Source: Chara braunii | Lineage: Eukaryota; Streptophyta; Charophyceae; Charales; Characeae | Length of the DNA stretch: 32,956 nt | NCBI GenBank assembly: GCA_003427395.1 | Contig: BFEA01000327.1 | Location: forward strand, 701,400 to 734,355 | Reading direction: 5' to 3' | Shown here: positions 9,443 to 18,294 of the stretch, in pieces | How positions within the stretch are numbered: the stretch's first letter is position 1 | How the letters are laid out: the number at the start of each line of letters is the position of its first letter | Notes under the pieces: generated by a model | What the model saw: only the letters and a program-made list of their open reading frames with translations | Databases searched by the model: none | Told to the model about the DNA's origin: nothing | Made by a program: the position numbers and the translations under genes

Positions 9443-10151
9443 CCATGGTTGCCCCAGACCCGGACATCCAGACACCGGACACCAGGCCCGGACCCGTGTC
9501 TGGATTAAACCGGACATACAGACCCGGATGGTCCGGTTATGAAAGAACATGTCCAGATGTCCGGATATCCGAATTAAAAAAAAAAAAACACGCTACTGTA
9601 GTTGTGTAACTTGTGTTATCCGACTTATCTTGAACACACTCACATATACACACAGTGCCGTGCACACACACAGCTCCAAGAACAATGGAAGGGGTACCCC
9701 AAGGACAACCAAAAACTGTCTAATTATAAAATTGCCTTAATATGTTGGATTGTGACTGTCTCATTTCAAATGCTCTCGTTGTCTGCAATACAACAAAGAC
9801 TGCTTTGATTCTGAATCTATTCATCTGGGTGGAATTGGGGTTGTTGGGGGGGAAATCACATGCACACACACACACACACAGACAACCAGTTCTGCTTGGC
9901 CCGCTGAAACTCACCCAAGATTGCAAGTACAGGCCCTTCAGGGCCGGTCCGGTTGGCCCAACGGTCCACCAAAAATTGCACCAACAATTTTCGGGGGTCC
10001 ACCAGGCACTGGAAAATTGCCTGGGGACCCCAATTTTTTTTTTCAAATTTTCTCAAATGGGGCCCAACTAGACACCTCAAACTGGACACCGGATCCGGAC
10101 ATCCAGACCGGACCGTCTGGATCCCGATCTGGACGTCCGGTTGACAACCAT
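9443..10151. mobile_element. Non-autonomous DNA transposon inserted in copy A
   Basis: The paralogous site in copy B (about 21892-21910) is an uninterrupted A run between CTAAGT and CTTAGC; in copy A about 707 bp sit in that A run. The insert begins ATGGTTG and ends CAACCAT, a perfect 7-bp terminal inverted repeat, with clusters of CCGGACATCC and GGACGTCCGG words just inside both ends. The flanking A runs could be a target-site duplication but are too simple to measure. There is no transposase; the ORFs inside are not recognisable. Subterminal word clusters of this kind fit a hAT-like or similar non-autonomous element; the superfamily is not proven. Confidence 0.7.
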
Positions 10152-10383
10152 AAAAAAAACTTAGCTCAGAAAATGCAGAAATTGAACTAACTCCTATCGC
10201 TCTAGCACGTGGCGAGCAACTAAAGCAGCTACCTGTCAAACTGGAACTCAGACTAAGTAGTGATCTCACTCAGCCACATGCAAACCAAGCCACAAAGGAT
10301 AAGTACTCTCACCATCCCCAAGCCAGAATCCTCATAAGTAGTTCATGAAACTTTCAGATGATTTAACCCTTGTACCCCACTCA

Positions 10384-11014
10384 CATATGGCATAATGCTA
10401 GACCATTCAACTTAGAAACAATGTCTAGCATGCCTTAGAATATACACGAATAGGTTGCACAACTACTTTTCTCTTCTTTGGGCATATGACTAGACCATTC
10501 AGCTTAGAAACAATGTTTAGCCGCTCTCAACTATTTAATACCCAAAGTTTAATAGTTCACTAACTTCGTTCTCACACACAGAAATGAAAATATGGGCAGG
10601 GGACTAAGCCATTCAACTTAGAAACAATGCTCAGTTTGCCCAAATTACTTCCAATTATACTAAGTAATTTCCTTCTCTCTTTTTAATGATATGGCTTAGT
10701 GTTGGACCATTTAACTTAGAAACAATGTCCAACTACCAGTTCGCATGCAAATATAGGTAAAGTACTTTCTATTATACTCAGTTTATACTTATGTACGTGG
10801 TCTTCAGGCTAAACCATTCAGCTTAGAAACAATGTTTAGCCTTAGACCAGAAATCCTCCCTCAGAATGAAATAAACATTAAACCCTCCAACCAGGCAAAC
10901 CCTCAGAAATAAACATAGCAACCAGACCATTCAACTTAGAAACAATGTATGGCTCTTAAGAAAACAGTCAAATAAACATAGCCCTAGGCCATTCAGCTTA
11001 GAAACAATGCCCAG
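10384..11014. repeat. Array of seven hairpins with invariant core (copy A)
   Basis: Each unit has a nearly constant core, CATTC, two variable bases, then CTTAGAAACAATG, flanked by arms that differ from unit to unit but pair with each other: GCTAGAC/GTCTAGC (10397-10429), TAGAC/GTTTA (10488-10522), ACTAAGC/GCTCAGT with outer TGGGCA/TGCCCA (10593-10642), GTTGGAC/GTCCAAC (10692-10738), AGGCTAAAC/GTTTAGCCT with outer TGGTCT/AGACCA (10798-10849), a weaker pair (10919-10954) and CTAGGC/GCCCAG (10984-11014). One C is bulged before the ATT/AATG closing pairs in each unit. Spacing between cores is irregular. Confidence 0.85.
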
Positions 11015-11020
11015 TCTTTG

Positions 11021-12958
11021 GTTGACCCGGTCAAATGCATGCAGTCTGCCTTCCTCCCACCTTCCCCCAATTCGTCCCTTAGTCTGCTTTCAGTCAAAAT
11101 AAAGAGAAACTTAAACTTTTCACACATATTCTTTCCATTTCAGTCTGATTAATCCTGAATAGAAAGCAAGAATCATAGGGGAGACACATGCAAATAATCA
11201 CTCAAAACTAAGGGGAGCTAGTCAAACAAGGGTATAGCGGGGTCATACAGACAGAAGGATATGTACCTAATGGTTCCCTGCCTCCATAACTCCTCCTGAG
11301 TTCCGGCAGAGCTCCCGCAATCAGTGGGCTGATTCCCCACAGACTCTTGTTGCGGTCCTACGGGTTGCAATCCCACCTGCCGCCTTCCTCTCAGAACAGG
11401 ATTAGACTGAGACTGAGAAGGGCAGAAGTAAGGGATTTCAAACTCTCGAGATACAAGAGAGGGACAACTCAACTCCTTGGACAGAGTCTTGTTGGCTTGA
11501 TACTCCTGAGGGTCCCGCAATGGTGGCCAGAATGCGTCGTAGCTTGGTCAACTGAAGTCAAACCACCAGTCGTTGACCTCTCTTACGGCTGTCCCACTTC
11601 GCAGCGATACGCAACACAAACAACCCTTCAACAACTTAGTCCGTCCCACAGAGCTCGCGGTACGAAATGCCCTGGTCACCGCTTGAGGCACGGCCGTGGC
11701 CAAAGAAATACAGCCTTCCCTCCCGCGCTGAAACAGAAAGGCCACGTGGTCTCACTAGTTATGCAGCGGGCGAAATGTGTGCAGAAACCGATCACATAGC
11801 CTTCACTAAGTCGTGACCCTCACCCCTTTTCCATCTGCTGCTACAGTCAAACCCCCCCCTTCATCACAGCAGCAGCATGTCGATCAATTCAACAACACTC
11901 AACCACCCAATAACAACATCTCGTCACACAGGCCGAAACAAACGCGCTTCCGGACGAAAACGTTAACCGCTTTAGCCGGTTGCAGTCTCCCCTACACTCC
12001 ATTCGAACATGGCATTAACTGCCCTGCAGAGACCAGGTGGTCGGAGCCTTCGTGATATGGGCTATCGAGACGTCGCAAAGTACAGGCCTTCTTGAACTGC
12101 AGGTGTGCTTCCCCTCCCCTTCTTTTATTTTTCCCTACACCAGAGCCAATGAGGCAGCCCGTTGACCGCAGCAGTGGCAAACGCAAACAGATGCGGGTCT
12201 CGATCATGCAAGTTGCCGCTAAGACCGGGTACGTGTCTGCCCATAATCATTCTCATCTCTCTCCCTGTCATGCCCGCACCTATTGTTGTTCCTGCTACAC
12301 CTCTCTCGGGCCGGCTGCACCAGGTCTAACCCGTGGTGAAAACTGACACATTGGTTCCACGCTGCACTTCGACGCTAGGCCCGCACTGCACCGCACAGAC
12401 CCCCTTTGATGGGTGAGGAAGTTCGGACTGAATTTTCCGCTAGATCTCGGCAGGATCCATGCTAAACCTTTTGCATCGAGTTGGTCGTGCAATTCCACAC
12501 CTCCATCTAACTTCCTCGGCTCTTCACTTATCGCGACTGCTCCAAGGTAAGTACCTATCTTTCCCCCGCTCTCGCTCCCTCTGCTGCCCCTGACATGCGA
12601 GTGCACCATGCACCTGGTTGCTCGTCTCCCCTGGTCTATGCGAAAACGCAGGGGTGGGTCCCCCCCACCGTCCGGGAGAGGATTACAATCACGATTCCGG
12701 TAGCAAAGAGCACGGTGGCCGACACAGTCATAACGAGGAGACCTTCGATGCAGGGAGAGAACTGCGAACGGGATAAGCAGTAGCATGCGGGAAACAGAAT
12801 GACGAGTAGATGACAACGACCGCTCCGATGGAGATAATCCTGATGCACAAACACCGGGATCACGAAAAACGACCTCCTTGAACCGTATCTGAATCACGAA
12901 ATGCGAGCGCGAGCTACACTGGAGCAGTTTTTGGCAAAGAGTCTAGTTGGTGCAGCCC
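11021..12958. other. No recognisable gene
   Basis: This is mixed-composition DNA that becomes GC-rich after about 11300. The open frames (for example 11347-11799 on plus, 12295-12897 on minus) match no family I know and have no supporting context. Strong 5' splice-site words occur (AAGGTAAGTA at 12545 on plus), but no exon could be built around them. No hairpin array or tandem repeat is evident. Confidence 0.4.
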
Positions 12959-13063
12959 GCTAAAAAATGAGAATGAATCTCCCACTAGGACTGGGAAAGA
13001 TACATCGCCTGTTGGCCATGACCCCCGCTGTGAGACAGACCGAGATCGGGATGGCTGCACCGA

Positions 13064-13157
13064 GACATCATGATGACGACAAGCTCCCCGATGCTAATGC
13101 TTCCCTATCCGTGTGCGTTTGGGCTGACTTTCGCCGCTCAAATTTTCTTTCCTCTTA
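13064..13157. repeat. 94-bp exact duplication, first copy
   Basis: This 94-bp stretch is repeated without a mismatch at 13177-13270. The two copies are separated only by the 19-bp Tn5 mosaic end. Exactness next to an adapter points to an assembly artefact rather than a biological duplication. Confidence 0.9.
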
Positions 13158-13176
13158 AGATGTGTATAAGAGACAG
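13158..13176 (+). other. Tn5/Nextera mosaic-end adapter sequence
   Basis: AGATGTGTATAAGAGACAG is the 19-bp Tn5 transposase mosaic end used in tagmentation libraries. It is perfect here and sits exactly between two identical 94-bp copies. It is most likely untrimmed adapter carried into the assembly. A natural Tn5 insertion is excluded by the absence of any IS50 sequence. Confidence 0.95.
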
Positions 13177-13270
13177 GACATCATGATGACGACAAGCTCC
13201 CCGATGCTAATGCTTCCCTATCCGTGTGCGTTTGGGCTGACTTTCGCCGCTCAAATTTTCTTTCCTCTTA
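13177..13270. repeat. 94-bp exact duplication, second copy
   Basis: Identical to 13064-13157. After it the sequence runs on into DNA at 13271-13320 that is a diverged repeat of 12963-13015 (ATGAGRATGAATCT shared), so an older natural tandem repeat also exists here and may have helped the mis-assembly. Confidence 0.85.
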
Positions 13271-13436
13271 TGCATACAAAATGAGGATGAATCTTTCACA
13301 AGTACACGGGAAGATGCATCCCACTTACTTACCCGGGCAGTTCTAGACCTCCTTACTGCTAGAACGGCACCCCAAACATAGAGTCTCTTGGTGCCATCGT
13401 GCTCGCTATCGCTCAAAACCCCTATTTTAACTCTTT

Positions 13437-13657
13437 GCTCGCTCGTTTTCATCAAGAAACGAGCGAGCTATATCATTTTGAAAATCTCCCCTCGCTCCTC
13501 CTCTTCGTTCCCGCCATACCCCCTGTGCAGCAGCTTTCCTTTCTACCTCTAAATCTATTAACCCTCTACTAATTCTAACACTAGATCTGGATTCGCCCCA
13601 CTTAAAAACAGTAGAATAACACTTTCTCCCACCCATTTTCATCACGAAACGGGTGGG
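13437..13657. repeat. Two hairpins with constant loop and different arms
   Basis: The first hairpin, 13437-13468, has perfect 12-bp arms GCTCGCTCGTTT/AAACGAGCGAGC and loop TCATCAAG. The second, 13628-13657, has 11-bp arms CCCACCCATTT/AAACGGGTGGG with one mismatch and loop TCATCACG. Both head a unit of about 190 bp whose remainder is recognisably related (CT-rich tract, then a TCTAnnnCTA stretch, then GGAYTCGCC). The loop and the innermost TTT/AAA are shared while the outer arms are unrelated between units yet complementary within each. Confidence 0.75.
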
Positions 13658-13659
13658 AT

Positions 13660-15289
13660 TCGTTGCCTTCTCCCCGTTTCTTCTCCATCTCCACGCACCA
13701 ACTTTCTTCTCTCCCTCTAGTCCTACTAACTTATCACTAAAACTAACTCCAAAATTGGACTCGCCTGGGGTCAAAACCCCAAGATCGACTCCTCCCCCGC
13801 TCGATTTTGCTAAGGATCGTGCGAGCTCGACACTATCCCCTGCTCCTCACTTTGTCTCCCCGTCATCTCCGCCTTCGGCCTGTATGCACCTGGCGTGATT
13901 CTGCGCCAGGGTTCATCCCTCCTTTTCAAGCCTTCAAGATCCCTTTTGCCAGCCAGTCTGTCGCCCGCTCGCTACCTCCGCACTCCGCCTCTCTTCCCTC
14001 GTCCTCAGTGTCCCGTTCTGCCTTGCGCTGCCCGCTGCTGCTAGCGCAGCCCAGCAGGATCTGCCGCTCCGCTTACTTGTGCTGACTCCGGCATCGGAGC
14101 TGCGCTATCTGCTTCAGCGCCCCCCCCCCCTTCCTGCTGCTGCCCGACGCCCGCTGCGCTATCAGACTACAGATGCTCATAGGGGGAGGGGACCTGAGGA
14201 GAGACACAATGACTGGCTCGTCGAAGAGGCCCGGTCCTGATGCTACCGGCTAGCCCCTGGCTGGTACCGCCCGCCTGCTCCGCACCTCACAACAGCGCTC
14301 CACTCCGCCCGCTGCTGCTTTGCTATTCTACTCCAGTGTCCGTCGCTTACCTTACCTCACTTGGCCTGCCTAGCGCCCGTCACCCGCTTACGCTATCACT
14401 TCGCCTTGCCCCTGCTACCGGTCTCCGATGTTACCGGCTGGCCCTCCCGACCGATCGAGGCAGTTCGGTCCTAATGATATTGGCTAGCACCCGGCCGGTG
14501 CCACCTGCCCACTACAGCAGATATCGCCCCTGCTGGTGGGTACAACTCCCGCATGTTCCCTCGTTGGAGGCTTGAGCACGGATGTGGCTGCTATGGAGAT
14601 CCCCGAAACCCTATAACGGGCCCTCGACCCCTCGGTCCCCTTCGCGCTACTCTGATATTCCCGCGCCGTCGCCGCTCGGTCTGGATCCTTGAACCCCTTC
14701 GACGAAAATCGGATGCTGTAACCGCTAATGCTAAGCCTAAGTCTGGGTTTGGCTCCGACGGACGCCTAAATAAACGGACACCGCGCAACGCGCGGGCCTA
14801 CTGAAAACACTTCAAGGCCTCCTCGTTGTCGATGTCATTCTCCGCACGTACGCATATATCACAAATAAACACACCAATCAGGAGACAGGATCCATTTAAT
14901 CCTAACTTAATCAGAAAAACAAAAATCTGGTCGGCAACTACGCCGACTTTCACAATCATCAAAAAAAAAAAAAAAAAAGATCACGGGCGCCTCAAATCTG
15001 CGTGCCCACACACACTCCATTCTAGTCAACTTTCTAGTCAACGTAAATCACAGACACAACCGCGCCTCGCACGGTATACCTAAACTTTAAACCAAACTTA
15101 TCTCCTGTCGCTTGCGAAAACCAGGGCAGATACCCTTGTAAGGGTATTCGCACCGACACCGGGCCCAACACAGCAGCTCCAGCCCCATGGTCCCACTACG
15201 GCCTCTCCGAATGTGCGTACAAGCTACACACGAGATTCCGCTATTGTCTGTGGTGTAATAGTGATCTCCACGACACAGTGGGCTGGCCG
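13660..15289. other. GC-rich DNA without a recognised gene
   Basis: C-rich, Pro/Ser/Arg-coding frames only. An internal imperfect repeat places TGCTACCGGCTAGCCCCTGG (near 14240) beside related stretches near 14430 and 14475. An A18 run lies at 14961-14978. A frame at 15087-15335 (minus) begins with a signal-peptide-like run, but it comes from a GCAAAG triplet repeat. Nothing here can be supported as a gene. Confidence 0.4.
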
Positions 15290-15655
15290 TCGAAAGGCAA
15301 AGGCAAAGGCAAATCGAGAAACTGAGCACCGCCAAGAGTGAATCGACGACACTCTCGACGCCTTCGGAACCGGTCGCTTCGCGGGTGACTGCCCTTCGTT
15401 CCGAAGCACATGCGGAAGTCGATAGTCCTCCTCTTCTATATTCTTATGAGGACTATGCTGCCCGCCTCGTTCCTACGCTGGGTACTCATGCTCAAGGACA
15501 AGACGTGTGTGCTGCATCTTCTCCGTCCGGCAGCCGCGACTTATCATCTTCAAGTGGTTCTTCACAGGATTCGGCCCGCTAGTTTAACATAGAGGTATTG
15601 GACCCGCTCACGTCAGAGGATTTCACATGGCTCCCTATCCCGACCATGGGCTGCT
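15290..15655 (+). pseudogene. Gag-Pol linker of gypsy family B (plus copy)
   Basis: A Ser/Thr-rich linker contains YSYEDYAARLVPTL near 15435-15478 and VLDPLTSEDFTWLPIP near 15595-15645. Both have clear counterparts in the minus-strand copy (TNEDYAVHLVPPL; RLDPLTLADFQ), so the two fragments belong to one family. A stop at 15583 and later frame changes break it. No Gag lies upstream, so the copy is truncated at its 5' side near 15290. Confidence 0.75.
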
Positions 15656-16516
15656 TTGCTGGGACCGCAATGCGCAACATTATGCTCTCATCTTCACACG
15701 TATCTATCCTTCTATGCACCACCAACTTCGCCGACAGATGACGAAGTTGCGGTGGGGGACATCCTTGTTTATGTTACCAAGGTGGCCCGTGAGTTTCGCA
15801 AGCAGCGGTATGATGACAACAATGCACCGCTCCTCTATGTCCGCATCCAAGTTGGGCAAGCGTCCTGCAGCGCTTTGCAGGATAGCGACACTTCTCGCAA
15901 TTTCATGAGCCAAGCCTTTATGCAAAGGGCTAGCCTTGGCGCACAAGTTGGGAGGAAGGCAAACCCGATAGCGATCAAGTTGGCGGACGGAAGGACGCAA
16001 CAACTTATCGGCCTCTACATCGACGCCGTACCGGTGTATTTCGCACCTCATGCATGCGAACCAGTGACGTTCGACATTCTGGACACGGACTTCGATATTA
16101 TTTTGGGAATGCCTTGGCTTGCAAGTGTCGATCACACGGTCAACTTCCCCTGGCAGACTCTTACCGTTCGGGACACCTTCGACGCCAAAGTGTCGTGTAC
16201 TATTCCTCTTCCGCACCTTTTGATTCGGTGCCAAGTGGTGACGGCCAAGTCGTTCCGGGCTACTTGTGCTTACGAGCAGCCCGACGAGATAGACCTATGC
16301 TTCCTACAGACCGTCGCGGTAGCCGATTCTTCACCCACGGACTTGTCTTCGGACCCCCGTGTGGTGCAGTTGCTTGACGAGTTCGCCAACATCTTCGAGT
16401 CACCTACCAGTGTGGTGTCGGATCGGTCGATCTCTCACGAGATCATTCTTGAGGCCGGTGTCGTGCCGCCGAAAGGCTGCATTTACCACATGAGCGAGGA
16501 GGAGCTTACGGTCTTC
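15656..16516 (+). pseudogene. Aspartic protease region of gypsy family B (plus copy)
   Basis: The frame contains a retropepsin-like domain: ALQDSDTSRNFMS near 15874-15910 stands where the active-site Asp-Ser/Thr-Gly triad is expected, with Gly replaced by Asp. It is followed by IKLADGRTQQLIG and the second strand FDILDTDFDIILGMPWL near 16072-16120, characteristic of gypsy proteases. Upstream, QCATLCSHLHTYLSFYAPP matches the minus-strand copy (HCNVLMAQLRDYLHTAVLAP). The domain is followed by the usual approach to RT ([20 protein letters not shown]). The Gly-to-Asp change would abolish protease activity. Confidence 0.85.
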
Positions 16517-16910
16517 CGTCGCAACTCGATGAATTGTTGGACAAGGGTTGGATTCGCCCTAGTAGCTACCCATATGGAGCGTCAGTTCTCTTCGTACGGA
16601 AGAAGAACAAGGATCTACGATTGTGCATCGACTACCGCAAACTCAATGCGCAAACCGTCAAGAATGTGGGGCCTCTTCCTCGTATTGACGATCTCCTTGA
16701 GCGATTGGGTGGCACAAAGTACTTGTCTAAGTTGGATTTGAAGTCGAGATATTATCAGATTTCGATCCGGCTGAACGATCGCTATAAATCCGCGTTCAAG
16801 ACGCGGTATGGGCATTTTGAGTGGGTGGTCATGCCTTTTGGCCTCACCAACGCCCCGACGACCTTTCCAGCGGCAATGACCAACGAGTTCCATGCGATGT
16901 TGGACTGGTG
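16517..16910 (+). pseudogene. Partial reverse transcriptase of gypsy family B (plus copy)
   Basis: After a frameshift near 16517-16535 the N-terminal half of RT is clear: [48 protein letters not shown] (first catalytic Asp present) and [11 protein letters not shown]. The homology stops at HAMLDW near 16908, before the catalytic YLDD/YVDD box, and unrelated DNA follows. RNase H and integrase are missing. This is a 3'-truncated relic, and its intact SKLDL shows what element A lost. Confidence 0.93.
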
Positions 16911-18028
16911 TAGGGCCAAACCCCGGTAGACTTTCGAGCCTTGGTCGACCCCACTGCGGGTCTCATTTGGCTCGACCCGCCCACGCTCACGCTCCGAGCG
17001 CAGGCCGTTCGTCCCAGGGTCACCCCCACGTAGTGCTTTGAGATGGATGGGGGTGGGCCATCGCGCGAGAGAGGTTTGACATTGGGGATGTAGCTCATCC
17101 CTCACGCCGGGTGGTAGTCTCGCTGGTCATTCCGCAAACACTGATTTTTTTATTATTCTTGGTTGTGTTCTTCCAATACGCAGGCAGTCCAGGGGTTCTT
17201 TGGGAGTTTTTCTTCTCTTGTGCGTAGGCTAAGCGTCATCCTTAGGCCACGCACCATTTCCCTAAGCACAACAATCCTACGGCATCATCGGGGTGCGGGA
17301 ATGCCGTCTTCCCCCTCGCCTCTACACTCTCCTTGCATCTCATACATTTCATCCATCGTCATTGGAGCAGGGCCCTTAGTCCTTTCGGGGCCTTCACATG
17401 CATGCACAGGCTACGTCACAGTCCGATCAACAACAAGCCTCATTCCTTTCGTTTGTTCCCATTCCAAGTCTCAAGCATGAAGGTCTCCCTCATGGTTAGG
17501 TTTTACGCTAAGGGCCAGTAGCCCCTTTTGCCCCCTCTTCCCCTTTTCCTTTGCCGCCCGATTTCTCCCGGCCCGGTCCCGCTCAAGACATCCCAAGACT
17601 TTACTTACCTACATAATCCCACACAAAAGCAAAGACCGATACAATCCCCCATTGGGATCAACACATAGTTCTTCCCGCATGCCTAATCTTTCGTTTTCTT
17701 TGGCTTCTCATTGTTCTCCTTTCTTTGCTCAATCAGTCCATCCTCTTCTCATAATCATGCAGTCGGGGAAATGGTTGAGTCAAACTGACCTCGCTTCAAG
17801 CACCAACTAGCCCTTTTTCCGGACTTGATCCTTTCTCAATTGCTTGCGTGTCTTTTCCTTTCTTTTCCTTCTTGGTGGCACAAGGGACCGACAACCCCCC
17901 CCTTGCCCACTTTCTCCGCCAAGTGAGGACAAGTTCCTTTCACCGTTCGTTCCCTGGCAATGTAACAAGTGAGAGGTGAAGGGTTAGTTATTTGCCAAGT
18001 GATGGAAGGGGGAGAGGGTAAGATGATG
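16911..18028. other. No recognisable gene
   Basis: Unique-looking DNA follows the broken RT. No further Pol motifs, LTR ends or primer-binding sites were seen. Frames at 17163-17521 are short and Ser/His-rich and match nothing I know. The stretch ends in a purine-rich lead-in to the GA microsatellite. Confidence 0.4.
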
Positions 18029-18048
18029 AGAGAGAGAAAGAGAGAGGA

Positions 18049-18138
<90 letters not shown>

Positions 18139-18139
18139 N

Positions 18140-18202
<63 letters not shown>

Positions 18203-18231
18203 GTGAGAGAGGGAGAGAGAGAGAGAGAGAA
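18029..18231. repeat. (GA)n microsatellite
   Basis: About 200 bases of nearly pure GA with one ambiguous base at 18139. The open frames through it (poly Arg-Glu or Ser-Leu) are artefacts. The true length is likely uncertain in a short-read assembly. Confidence 0.98.
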
Positions 18232-18294
18232 GGGCAACTAGTCATAATCAAATCATCCTTCCGTAGTAGCAGCCAAATGCCGGTCACCCATCCC

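Larger units (their letters stand above)
8260..11020. repeat. Hairpin-built non-coding repeat, copy A
   Basis: This is homologous in the same orientation to 20718-23206, about 12.46 kb away. Shared landmarks in order are CTAAAGcCTTTAG (near 8468), CCGACGAATCGG (near 8519), a TGTTATC hairpin (near 8541), a GATCCT hairpin (near 8562), five units of about 122 bp (8845-9381), the TAGCACGTGG word (near 10202) and an array of hairpins with an invariant core (10384-11014). No ORF is conserved between the copies; what is conserved is the inverted repeats. A 0.7-kb insertion at 9443-10151 is absent from copy B. The orientation of transcription, if any, is unknown. It could be a non-autonomous retroelement, a satellite-like 3' region of a larger element, or a structured non-coding RNA locus. 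Confidence 0.85.

Noticed and set aside
10384-11014. CRISPR array
   Set aside because: The conserved part is an apical hairpin core with paired arms and irregular spacing, in a eukaryotic genome with no cas genes; spacers of constant length are absent.
12295-12897. 200-residue minus-strand frame with a hydrophobic stretch in an overlapping frame
   Set aside because: GC-rich DNA gives long frames by chance. No family motif and no conserved copy supports it.
13158-13176. A natural bacterial Tn5/IS50 insertion
   Set aside because: Only the mosaic end is present, with identical 94-bp flanks and no IS50 sequence; adapter carry-over explains it better.
15087-15335. Minus-strand frame starting like a secretion signal
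   Set aside because: The hydrophobic start is the translation of a GCAAAG/CTTTGC triplet repeat.
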